DNA of 42,646 nt from Vitrella brassicaformis (lineage: Eukaryota > Sar > Vitrellaceae), in assembly GCA_001179505.1 (NCBI GenBank), contig CDMY01000288.1, positions 86,484 to 129,129 on the forward strand, read 5' to 3'. The notes under the pieces were generated by a model, which did not search any database, was not told the DNA's origin, and saw nothing but the letters and a program-made list of their open reading frames with translations. Each line of letters starts with the position of its first letter. Within the stretch, counting starts at the first letter, position 1. Position numbers and translations under genes: made by a program. Positions 26,401 to 37,090 of the stretch are shown here, piece after piece.

Positions 26401-27554
26401 AAATAGATTGGAGGTCAAAGTCTTGGCACACTTTCTGAAAAAGAGTACGCAAGAAATCATGCTTCTGCTTCCTCTTTTGGCCTGTCGTGTACGAGCTGAC
26501 CTGAAGGAGTGGTCCCTCATGATTCTCTTCCAGACGGAGAACATCTTCCATTTGCGGTATTTCGCAAAGAACGAAATGGCAATGATCCGACGATACAGCT
26601 CCTGGTCCCTCTGCCACTCCTGAGAGGCAGGCCAAAAGCTATCATTCTCCCGGGCCCGATGGATGTGTGTGTCGATGGTCGGTCACTTTCTGACCTGCAG
26701 TGTGGTGAATTCGACTTCCCCGTGGTGGTAGTGAGTCACCCCCCTCAGGCTGATAGTCATGTAGTCGTGCGGATTGATCTTCGAAAACGGGACGATCTGA
26801 AACTCATACGGACCTGATCTGGGCAAACACACCAAGACAGACATTGCAGACATTGCAGCGTCCGTCCTTTGGTCACTTGCCTGTTCATGTAGCAAAACTC
26901 CTCTGTCAGCGACTCATGGTTGAGAATGAACTCGACAAAATCGGCGGGATCAATCCAGTTGGGATCTTCCTTGAGGTTGGGCTCCTTCCTCTCCCCCGCC
27001 CCCTCCTCCTTCCCTTCAAGCTCCATTGGCGCCTCGCCCTCCCTCCTCCCAGGACTGACACTCCTCATCGCGCGAACACCGGTCGGCTCCCTTATCGGCA
27101 GCGGCTTGACGTTGGTGTGCGGCACGACCATAGAGGAAGGGGGGAGGGATGCCATCGGCGGCAGGGCGAGCGTCGTGGGAGCTCCTGTAGGGCCAGTTTG
27201 TGGCGAGAATGCGAGAATCTTGCGGGGAGGGGAGGTGCTGTGTGGGTGAGGGGATAGCTTGCGTGGCTTGTGGCCGGCTTTGCCTCTCACGAGAGGCGAT
27301 GTGGCCTGGCCCTGGCGGTACAGCCGCTGGCGCAGGTCCGGCGGGCAGGCGAATGTGCTGGTTGTCTGCATGAGGGACGTGAGGCCCGAGCTGGGGCCGC
27401 CGTCTTGTGTGCGGGACGTCTGCTCCCATGTCTGTGGACCCTGCCGTTGAGCTGAAGGCTCGATTGGCGCCATCCTTTTCGCGATCTCGTGGGGGCGTCC
27501 TGGGGGCGCCGAAGGGAGACTGAAGGAAGCGCGCACGAGGAGCTGCATGCCCAT
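11456..27554 (-). CDS. Axonemal dynein heavy chain, inner-arm single-headed type (DNAH3/7/12-like)
   Basis: This is the ATP-driven motor subunit of flagellar inner arms. Several dozen short exons run from a Pro/basic-rich N-terminus through the tail and linker (22500-26900) to six AAA modules. P-loops are visible for AAA1 ([10 protein letters not shown], near 21690-21719), AAA2 (GPTTGGKT, 20654-20677), AAA3 (GVSGIGKS, about 19248-19271) and AAA4 (GVGGSGKQS, 17892-17918). AAA1 Walker B reads CLDEFNR near 21480-21500. The stalk coiled coils and microtubule-binding region ([30 protein letters not shown]) lie at about 15850-16980. AAA5 contains RWPLMIDPQ. The C-terminus ends [25 protein letters not shown]; the last exons are 11456-11559 and 11640-11869. 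The start is uncertain: ATGs at 27554, 27548 and 27473 are candidates, and the frame stays open to ATGs at 27669/27672. Unlike its neighbours, its introns have no long TG tracts. No frame break was noticed. Confidence 0.93.
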
Positions 27555-27669
27555 CTGGTTCAGCAACGTGTCCGTCTGCAGCTGATTTCCTATAGCGGGA
27601 TCTGTGTGCAGCGCTCTGCTTTGTGCAAAAGAGAGACGGCGGCAGAGACGGCTGTGACCCTGAAGCATC
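27555..27669. promoter_or_regulatory. Putative bidirectional promoter, dynein/TPR pair
   Basis: At most 115 bp separate the dynein start candidates from the TPR gene ATG at 27670. The transcripts must start within this gap or overlap. No TATA-like element is evident. Confidence 0.4.
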
Positions 27670-30600
27670 ATGCGGGCATACAAGAAGGACAGCTCCGCCA
27701 CCAACCTGCAGACCGGCGGCACACAGTCCGACGATGGCAAGGTGAAAGCACGGCAGGCGGCCGACCTCGTCAAGGCGGCCCAGACGCTCATCAAGAAGGC
27801 CCAGAACCAGGCGGACTTCGAGCACATTATCTCCATCCTCACCGATGCCATCACACTGCGGCCGAACCGTGCTGCATACTACTTCACGAGAGGGAGGTGT
27901 TTCATCTCGATGGGTCAGTTTCAGAGGGCTCTCTTTGACTTCTCCATGGCCATTCGGCTGGAGAGCACTGTGGCCAAATACTATGGTAAGTGAGATGCGG
28001 GGAGGGATGGACGTGTCTGTTTGATGGTTGGTGGTTTGGTGATCTGCAGGGAGCCGTGGGTACTGTTTCAGGAAACTGGGGCGGATCCAAGAGGCCCTCA
28101 AGGTGACATTCTTGCACACAAAATCAGAAGGCCACGTCTCGCTGCACATGTATCATTTCGCAACGGCAGGATTATAACGACGCCGTGCGCTATGAGAAGG
28201 AGAACCCCGAGTACTACTTTTCCCGTGCGCTGGTGTATTTCGACCTGGAGGACTTCCAGACCGCTATCAATGACTTCAGCCAGGCCCTCGACAAGCGCCT
28301 GTCTGCACCATTCAAGGCTTTCTTCCACAGGGGCATGTGTTATCGCAGGGTCAAGAGGCTGGACGAGAGTCTCAAGGACCTGAAGCACGCATTGTCCCTC
28401 GACAACAGCCATGCAGAGGCGCACAACCAGCTGGGGCTTTCACTGTGTGAGGCGAAGGACTATCAGACGGCCAGCAGCGAATTCACATCTGTGAGCAACG
28501 AGATAGAGAGAGAGGGACACACCCTTCCTTCGCCACACAGCACTTTCCACTTTGCTCATGCAGGCGTTGGAGTTGCTGCATGAGACACAGCCGTCCGATG
28601 TGGCTCTCACGGCCAAGTACCACTCCAACAGAGGGCTGGCGCTTGACAAGATGGGCCAGCACCACCTTGCTCTAGACGACTTCACTGCGGCCATTGAGAG
28701 AGACGACACCGAGCCACACTACTTCTTCAACCGGGTGAGGCGGAGAGCCGGACATAGACACACGTGGCATTCATTTGTACTGCATGTCTGTCTTTCCTTT
28801 CCCGTCTTCGTGTAGGGCAACTGTCAGTATGCGTTGAAGGCCTTCGATGCGGCGATTGAGGACTACTCCGCCGCTGTCAAGCTTGACCCCAAAAAGGCAG
28901 TCTACTGGCACCACATCGGGCGAGAGGAGAGAGAGAGACACAGCACCTATGCAATGCCCTCTCTCTCATTGTTCTGTTGTCCCGGTTCTGTGCTGCCCGT
29001 AGGTTGGGGTATCAGGCGCTGGAGCAGATCGAGAGGGCCATACAGTACTTCCAGAAGGCCCTCGAGAAGGACACGGCACACCACCCATCTAGATTTCACA
29101 TGGGGCTCATGTACCACAGGGGAAAGGAGGTGAGATCGTGTAGACGTTCGGACCTCGGTGCTCATTCAAGTGTGTGTGTGTCAGTATGACAAGGCCCTGG
29201 AGGCATTTGCTGAGGTGCCAGCGACCGAGGCCTTGTACGAGGCCCGCGGTAAGGTGTACTGCGACATGAACACACAAGACGCCTACCAAAAGGTCGGCCG
29301 GGAGACAACCACACATCCGCCGCTGCAAACACCCTTTCCCCTCCTCCCGCTCTCACCCAGGCGTACGATGACTTCCACCTGGCCATATCTGTAAAGCCCC
29401 TGAACGCCTTGCACTACTACAACCGCGGCACTGTGCTGCACCTGATGAAGAGACACCAGGACGCGCTGCAAGACTTCAACAAGGCCCTCATTCTAGGGGA
29501 GGGGGGCCAGCTGCCAACCGAAGAGCCCGCAGAAAGGGATGAGAGGGCGGAGGCAGTTGAGGAGGAGAGGGAGAGGGAGAGGGCACCGAGTGTCGTGGCA
29601 AAAGAAGACAAAGACAAAGAGAAGGAGAAGGAGAGGGAGAAGGTGCCGACCCTGAGCAACAGGGAGCTGGCCAGGATATACAGCGACCGGGGGCTGGCAT
29701 GGAGGTGAGTGAGGTGACCTGAGGTGAGCTGCGTACAGATAGACAAGACATCACCCAAGTAGTGGCACAAATATTGTATATGTCTGTTTGTCTGTGTGCG
29801 GTGCGCGCCAGAGCATTGGGCAATCTGCCTCAGGCTGTTGAGGACCTCACAGTGGCTGTGGCCAAGTGCGGCCCTCTGGTGAGTGAAGACGGCACACCCC
29901 CATCGCCTGAGGTGACCGAGTACCTCGCTACAAGAGCACAGTGTTTCTTCGAACAGGTAAGCAAGCAACATTGAAACATTGAAAGGGACACACGCCGAGA
30001 CACATGAAGACAGGGCAGATGTATGTGTGTTTGTATGTGCGTGTGTGTCAAGGGACTGTATGACCGTGGTGAGATGGACCTGACGACTGCCTTGGGCGTC
30101 AGCCCATCCGACCCCCACCTCTCCTACAAACGGGGGCTCACACGGTCAGTCACAAAATAAAGTGCACGATCCATCCATGCGCACAGATAGATGGAGGGAA
30201 GCGTCTCTGTCGTGTTGGTCGTCCCTGCCTGTCTGCAGGTATGCCCAGGGCGAGCACCGGTATGTGCACGTGATAATGGATCTCAAGAGGGCCATTGCCA
30301 ACAACCTCGCAGCACCCCACCAGGCCGACCTCTACTACCACATGGGACTCGCATACGCTAACCTTGGTGATGAGTAGGGAGGGAAATGCCATGCATGCCG
30401 CCGAGAGAGACACAAGGAAGCTGTGCGTGTGTGTGTGCATCAGGTAAGCATCCGCTCGCAGTGCCGTGTTTTGACGCCGCTGTGAAGCGGAGTGGGGACA
30501 AGCCACACTACATGCACGAACGGGCCAAGAGCCTTCAGGTCACACACACACACACACACACCCCTATACGGTCACACGATGCCTAACACCACAGCACGTG

Positions 30601-31045
30601 TCAGGTCTCGCCATGTCTCACACTCAGGTTGTGGGTGACCATCTCCACGCGTTGGAGGACTTCACTCGTGTGCTGGAGGTGCAGCCGAGGAACGCCCGCG
30701 CACTGTTCAGGCGGGCCTTCTCATACAAAGCTCTCAAGGCATACGAAGAGGCTGCCGACGTACGTACTGTGCGTCGACTCACTGTCAGTGGTGTCAGGAT
30801 GCTCAAATACGAATGTGTGTGTGTGTGCGTGTGTGTCTAAGGACTTTGAGTCCGCCAAGGAGTACGAGCCGTCCGACCCCCGGCTGGTGGTCAACTATCG
30901 TCAGGTGCACCACGTCAGGTGCATCGTGCTGGGCCCCGCGGGTCACGAAGACCCCTCCACTGCCATGCAGCACCAACAGGACGACAGCAAGGGTGTGGGG
31001 GTTGGCCAGTATGGTGGGGCGCAGCTTGTGACCACGGCCGCGTGA
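27670..31045 (+). CDS. TPR-repeat protein (TTC6-like superhelix), 779 residues
   Basis: Fourteen exons: 27670-27985, 28050-28102, 28170-28490, 28564-28734, 28816-28919, 29003-29129, 29185-29292, 29361-29704, 29812-29956, 30053-30144, 30239-30366, 30444-30538, 30628-30759 and 30842-31045. The product is a near-continuous array of tetratricopeptide repeats, for example AAYYFTRGRCFISMGQFQRA, AKYHSNRGLALDKMGQHHLA and HYFFNRGNCQYALKAFDAA, each with the W/Y-G-Y/F-A-P spacing of TPR helices. A charged Glu/Lys/Arg linker near 29525-29645 interrupts the array. No catalytic domain, signal peptide or membrane segment is seen, so it is probably a cytosolic scaffold. Its head-to-head placement with an axonemal dynein suggests, but does not show, a ciliary role. 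The intron after 28919 appears to have a GC donor. Assignment to TTC6 is by general architecture only. Confidence 0.88.
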
Positions 31046-31594
31046 GTTTGTGTGTCGGTGTTGTGTTGTACAGTTGTGTGAAGGCAGAATAAGTTGATGT
31101 ACTGGTGAACGCATGGCGGATGGTGGTCTGTCTGTTTGTCCAAGGCATACATGGCTACAGCCATGCACAAAACAGGCAATCAAGGAGGGCACGAGGAGGG
31201 AGGGTGCACGCAAAATCCAGCCAGCAAGCTTTGGTTGGCACCTCACGAAGCCACTCATTCACTCACTCTGTCTGCCGTATTCACACAACCTTCCTTCACT
31301 AGCAGCCAGCATGGAGGAAGGAATCGATGGGATGGATGAGTGAGTGAACGCTATACACACTGACTGACCGACCGACCGACCTACGCCAATACGTCAGCCA
31401 GCCAGCTTCGACTCAGACAAGGGAGTAGCCAGGCAAAGGAGGCAAGTCCGTACCCAATTACACAGATAGATAATAGCATAGCATAGCGTAGCAGCATGGA
31501 CCAGGTGCGTGAGCCAGCCAGAGCCCGACGGCCTTTCCCGGGCCTGGCAGGCCTCACACACGCGGTATGTACACACAGACACCTCCGGGTCGGG
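31046..31594. other. Convergent intergenic region, TPR and DnaJ genes
   Basis: This is the 3' flank of both neighbours. It holds an ACCG run (31366-31382) and several low-complexity open frames. No coding signal was recognised. Confidence 0.55.
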
Positions 31595-34454
31595 TCACAG
31601 CTCCGTCTTGAGCTTGAGAAGCTCCGGCTCTTTGTCGAGTTTGTTGGGCATGGAGTCGCCCCCGATGACCCCATCAATGAAGGAAGACAGCGCACCCGAC
31701 TCCCAAGTGTCGCCCTCATACAGCTGTGTGACAGACAGACAGACAGACAGACACATATGGGTTTGTGTGCTGCGCCATGGGTGAGGTGAGTGGGGTGAAA
31801 GCCACGTCAGTCAGTCACCTTAAATTTCCGCCTCTTTGGCCTGTACGCGACGAATTTGTGGCACATTTCCGGCGAGCTGCTGTTGCACCCACTGGCCAAC
31901 CCAAAGGCAGCGACAAACTGGGGCTGATGGATGACCACACACATTACATTCAGAACACACCACACCACACACACCGTATTACCTACCGGCGAGTTGTGTG
32001 TGGTTTGTTGTATACGCACCCACCTGTTGTGTCGCGTCGACCCAGACGACCTTGATAGGGTCTCGTTTGTACCGTTCCGCCAGCTTCTTGACCGTCTCGT
32101 GCACACCCTCATCCACACTCCCGCCGTACTTGAACAAGATGAAACAATACTGCAGGCAGTAACGGACACACACACACACACACTTTGGTCATTTTCGTGG
32201 ACCCAGCCCCTCCCTCACCTGTCCATCTGATGGTGCGCACTCTCCGTTGGTGGTCCGCCTCTTCGTCAGCTCCCGGAAAGACCCTCCAGTGCCGCCGTAC
32301 GGACCCTGAGACGCTCGTTGCTGCACACAGCCATACACAAAGGAAGGGAGACAGAGAGGGGGGCGTGACTTCCTCCTGCATTGTGTGTAAGTATCTTGCC
32401 GGCTCGTTGCTCACTTGTGCGACGATTCGGCTGAACGAGAGCGAGAGCACCTCACGATTCGCTGTCGCCTTGAGCCACTCACCCTGCACACCACCACACA
32501 ACACAGTGGATGTCACATCCACTCATGCTCCCTCCCTCCCTCCCTCCGTCCGACCGTCCGTCCGTCAGAGCGTACCGTCAGCTTGTCGAAGTCCTGCAGG
32601 TGCAAAATGCTGGGAAACTTTGGCGGCTTGAACCGGTCCACCACGTCCTTGTCGCTGGCAAACACCACAGCCATCGACAGCCGCGGGGGCGTCTTGAACT
32701 CCTTTGCGAGGGCCTTGAAGAGAGGCGGGACGGCCTTTTTGTCGGTGAAGAGAACGACTTTAGCCAGTGATGAGTCGCTGTTGATGAAGTCGTTGATGTT
32801 TTTGGTGGTGAGGGTGGTGCTGTGGGAGGGGAGCCGGCGGGAGAGCCAGTGACCGATCGCTGCCGATGTCCTGCACACACAGAGAGAGAGAGAGAGAGAC
32901 CGGCGAGTGGAGTCAAGTGGAGTGGAAAGGCTCTCTCTCTCTCTCTGTCTTTCTATCTCCGTGTGTGCGCCTGTGTGTGTGTGTGTACCTTTCGCCTTCG
33001 TATACAACTGGAGGTTTTTCTTTGTCTTCTGGGAAGAGGTACACCGTGGGGTAGCCCGTGACTTGCATCTCCTCACACACGTCCCGGTGCTTCTCGCAAT
33101 TCACTGCCGCCACCTGCACGGACGGATTTGATGTGTGCAGCCATGTAGAACAAAGAAGCGAGGATCCCTTGACATGCTCGTCGCGTGTGTGTGTGTGTGT
33201 GTCTGTGAGTGTGTGTGCCGACCGGCACGATTCCCTTCATCTTGGTTGCCAGCTTGGCGTAGTCATCCTTCATCTCTTTGCAGTGGCCGCACCATGGTGC
33301 GTAGAACTCTACCTGAAGAGTGACATCACACACAGCGTCAGTCAGGATGTGCCTCTGACTGAATGCTCTCCTACACGCGGAAGCTTCCACTCACCAGCAT
33401 GACCCAGTCGCGGTCGTTGATTTCCTTCTCGAAGTTGCCGCTGCCCAGCTGCAGCACGTCTGTGTCGTCGTAGAGGTTGTGGCTCGGCCGCTGCTCCTGA
33501 CGAGCACGCTGACGACCACCACCACCACCACCACCAAACCCTACACACCGACACCGATATCAATCAGGCAATCACTGGCTACAGACAGACGCCGGTGTCC
33601 TGTCGTGTCAGTGTGACTGACCTCCGAAGCCCCCTCCGCCTCCGCCGAACTGGAAATGGACCCGGCCACCACCGCCACCGAAAAACTGCCTGCAGTGCAG
33701 TGCAGTGCAGGGTAGAGCAGACAACACAGACAGACAACACAGACAGACACACGGATGGGATGGTCAGTCAAAGTGCTGGATGCATCGATGGGATGCATCC
33801 GATGACAAACTGCCTGACTGACGTACTCGAAGACAGTGAAAGGGTCCTGGAACCCCTGTCCGCCGCCGCCGCCGTGCTGTTGCTGCTGCTTGAGGCCCTC
33901 CTCGCCATAGCGATCGTAGATCTGACGCTTCTCGCTGTCACTCAAAACCTGCACACGCAGTACGTGATGAATGAATAAAGGCAGGCAGAGAGGGAGAGAG
34001 GGAGATGTTGTCTGTGTGTCTGTCTGTCTGTCTGTCCGGTGTGTCGTTGCTGACTTCATATGCGTTGGCGAGGTCCATGAATTTCTCCTGCGCTTTGGGG
34101 TCGTCGGGATTCTTATCGGGATGCAGCTGCTTGGACTTCTCGCGATACGCCTGGGGGCATGACGGCATGACGGACGGCAGCATGAAACACACAGATCCCA
34201 CACAGCAATGGAATAGAAGAATCAGAGATATCAGAGATGGTGTGACGTATAGGTGCTTCTCTGTGTGATGGGTGCTGCCTGACTGTCAGCGAGTGACTGG
34301 CTGACTGCCAGACCTTCTTCATTTCGTCATCAGTGGCCTTCCTGGACACGCCCAAAATGCGATAGTAGTCCCTGCCTCTCCCCTGACCCAACACGGGCGC
34401 CACAGCCACCAGCAGCAACGACAACACTGACAGCACACTCCCAATCAGCTCCAT
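31595..34454 (-). CDS. ER DnaJ-thioredoxin protein (ERdj5/DNAJC10- or DNAJC16-like), KTEL end
   Basis: Thirteen exons (34314-34454, 34055-34150, 33827-33948, 33622-33689, 33395-33540, 33223-33312, 32989-33113, 32576-32870, 32415-32483, 32219-32320, 32024-32149, 31819-31923, 31595-31723) give 537 residues. The first 23 residues form a signal peptide ([20 protein letters not shown]). A J domain follows ([13 protein letters not shown], with HPD at residues 57-59), so it should stimulate an Hsp70 such as BiP. A Gly/Phe-rich linker leads to a thioredoxin domain with active site WCGHC (Cys199, Cys202) and the cis-Pro segment GYPTVYLF. The C-terminal half has a thioredoxin-like look but no second CxxC that I could find. 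The protein ends KTEL, a KDEL-type ER retrieval variant. Role: oxidative folding or disulfide reduction in the ER lumen. Every intron phase fits. Confidence 0.92.
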
Positions 34455-35029
34455 TGTTCGTTCTGAGCGATACTCTACGCCTTCATTCTCTCCCGCACAG
34501 ACAGGCAGATGTCTGCAAACAAGCTTCTCGATCTCAGATGCGAAGCAATCTCACGCTGATGCGCTGCTCGACGCTGCCGAAAACGCTGCCTCTTTCTGTC
34601 TGTCGGTGACGTGTGAGTGGATCGACGATCCACTGGGGAAAAGAAGATGTCGCAAAGGGCCGCTTTTGCTTTGTGGAGCTTACGCAGCTGACACTCGAGT
34701 ATAGAGGTACACCAGCAACCTTCCGGGGGAGCGGAAAAGCTCCTGCTGGCCTAGCTCGCAGACGGTCGGCTGGAAAAAGGAGTCGGAGGGACATTGGAGG
34801 TACTACCGGGGAGGAATCATCTTTGCGGGACGCTGAGTTGGCTTCTCTCATCACGGGAGGGCTGTCTGTGCCGGAGAAGACAGGTACTAAGAAGCGGAAA
34901 GACACTGGAGGAAGATCAAGATGCATGCCATGTGACTGCCATGTGGCAACTGACTGACACATATCCTTCTCTCCCTTTGTCGTTCAGCCACTTCTCTGCA
35001 GCTAGCCGGCCACACAGCTGACTGAGCGA
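34455..35029. promoter_or_regulatory. Divergent upstream region, DnaJ and GTP cyclohydrolase genes
   Basis: This 575-bp gap must contain the promoters and 5' UTRs of both genes. A possible 5' UTR intron of the cyclohydrolase (GTACTAAG near 34882, TTCAG before 34988) was noticed. An in-frame TAG at 35003-35005 supports the ATG at 35030 as that gene's start. No core promoter element is clear. Confidence 0.4.
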
Positions 35030-36813
35030 ATGAACACCACCCGCCAGGGTCAGCCTCACCACCCGCCGTCCCAGTGGCGGCGCAAAGGCCCTGCAGCGGC
35101 AGCGCACCCTATCCCCCACACACACCCACCGACACATCCGCCCACTCCTCAGCACACTCATGACGCCCACAGCGAGATGGTGAACGGCGCTCTGCCCAAC
35201 GGCGTGCACCCCTACCCCATCCACGACGGCATCGTAGCGATGGAGGTGGCTGCCGGTGCGGGTCGAGGCGCCAAGAGCCGCGGGCGGAACAATCGCAGCA
35301 GGAAGAACAGGCGGGGAGGGAGGGGGGGCGCGGGAGCGGGTGGTCAGCAGGGGGTGGAGAATGGCCATGTGGGTGACGCCGCTGCTGCCGGTGGGCCTGT
35401 CGAGACGTCGGTGCTCCACAACGGCCATGGCCTCAACGGCCACCCACCACAGCCCCCTCAGCACCACCAGCACGCAGAAGAAGAGGATGAGGAGGCTGCG
35501 GATGATGGCGAGGGTCAGGAGGGCGCCAACCCCATTAGCCGTCTGCCCATGCACCCCTCCAACTCGCACCATGATCGCTATCGCCGCGTGCAGGACGATG
35601 ACCACGAAGAGATGTCCTTCTCCCGGCCATCCTCTTCGCCCAGCCCCATCTCACGGAGCAACGACCCATTGCACGGCGTGAGAGAGACGTTGCCCGAGAC
35701 CTTCCAGGCCGTGGCTGCGCAGAACGGCGATCAGCAGCAGAGGGGGGCGGAGGGTGAGTTGAATCGCCTGCGTGTGCCGGGTGGTTTGACTGAGAGGCAT
35801 TTGCGCCGCTCGCCGCCGAGTTTCCCGACGTCTGGTTCGTCGAATAAGCAGCACGAGCCTGAGGAGGAGCTGAGTCTCATGAACATCGCTGACTCCATGG
35901 AGAAGATCATCAAGGTGCGTGAGAGAGCGAGGGGAGGAGAGGAGAACAGGCCGGAGAAACAGAGAGAGGGTGAATGCCATCCATCCATTTGTGTGTGTGG
36001 TGGTGGGTCCGTCCACGCAGGAGTTGGGTGAGGATCCCAGCCGTGACGGTCTGTTGAAGACGCCCATGCGTTATGCAGAGTCGATGTCGTATCTCACGTC
36101 GGGATACAAGCAGAAGCTGGCAGGTAAGGAAGTGACGCGCAGAAAGCCACCAGAAGAACGCAAGAAGCGTGTGTGTTTGTGTGTGTGTGTGTGTGTTGGT
36201 TGTGGGATGGCTCGGATGGATGGCCAGATGTGGTCAACGACGCCATCTTTGATGTGGACTGCAAGGAGATGGTCATAGTGCGGGACATCAACATATTCTC
36301 GCTCTGTGAGCACCACCTGCTGCCCTTCATGGGCAAATGCGACATCGGGTCGGCACACACACACATACACACACACACGGACACAGACAGACACACTCGC
36401 GCAGCGCATACTGACAAGAGAGAAATTAAGGCGAGTGGACGCGTGTGTGTGTGTGTGTGTGGTTGCAGGTATATTCCCAACGGGAAGGTGTTGGGCCTGT
36501 CGAAGCTTGCGAGGATCGCTGAAATGTTCTCCAGGAGGCTGCAGGTCAGCCAACGCATTCCATTCACCCGCCGTGTCCGGCCGGATGAGATGTCGGTGTT
36601 GTGTTGTGTTCTGCTTGTGCGTGTGCAGGTGCAGGAGCGTCTGTGCAAGGAGATTGCCGAGGCCATCGACGAGGCCGTCAAGCCCCTGGGCGTGGGCGTC
36701 GTCATACGCGCCACGTACGAACGGAACCGACCGACCGACAAAACCATAAGCTAGACAGACAGCGGCCGACACACACACACACATCCACACACATCGACAC
36801 AAACTTGTGTGCA

Positions 36814-36845
<32 letters not shown>

Positions 36846-37090
36846 TTCAGGCACATGTGCATGGTGATGCGTGGCGTGTCGAAGCCGGGCGCTCTCACCA
36901 TCACCAGCGCCGTCCTCGGCTGCTTCAGGTGGGTGGGTGGGTACACGACGCCATCCATCCATCCATCCATCCACCCACCATGGCTCTGTCTGTCTGTCTG
37001 TCTGTGTGTGTGATTGTCAGGCGTCAGCACAAGACCCGTGCCGAGTTTTTGAACCTGATCGCCCAGGACAGACGGGACATCTTCTCATAG
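35030..37090 (+). CDS. GCH1: GTP cyclohydrolase I with long disordered N-terminus
   Basis: This enzyme converts GTP to 7,8-dihydroneopterin triphosphate, the entry to folate and tetrahydropterin synthesis, and works as a decamer in the cytosol. Exons 35030-35914, 36021-36123, 36228-36348, 36469-36544, 36629-36714, 36851-36928 and 37021-37090 give 472 residues. The catalytic domain begins around [19 protein letters not shown] and keeps the zinc site: Cys and His in [13 protein letters not shown] and the later Cys in [25 protein letters not shown] and [14 protein letters not shown] also match the family. The first exon alone encodes 295 residues of His/Pro/Gly/Arg-rich, apparently disordered sequence ([18 protein letters not shown]; acidic [12 protein letters not shown]), far longer than in most relatives. 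The start is the first ATG after an in-frame TAG. No transit peptide is obvious. Confidence 0.93.
36951..36978. repeat. ATCC microsatellite in a GTP cyclohydrolase intron
   Basis: About five ATCC units, followed by CCACCCACC, lie in the last intron (36929-37020). The CCACCCACC can pair with the GTGGGTGGGTGGG at the donor end of the same intron. Confidence 0.75.

Noticed and set aside
27016-28149. Minus-strand frame of 377 codons over the dynein/TPR start region
   Set aside because: It runs antisense to TPR exons and out of frame with the dynein N-terminus, which has the spliced continuation [11 protein letters not shown] typical of the family.
34613-34957. Plus-strand open frame of 114 codons upstream of GTP cyclohydrolase
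   Set aside because: An opposite-strand frame of similar length overlaps it, no domain is recognisable, and an in-frame TAG at 35003-35005 blocks its fusion to the cyclohydrolase start. It is more likely 5' UTR.
36071-37030. Minus-strand frame of 319 codons antisense to GTP cyclohydrolase
   Set aside because: It is a shadow of real exons and of CA/TG tracts (long THTHTH runs). The plus strand has the clear enzyme.
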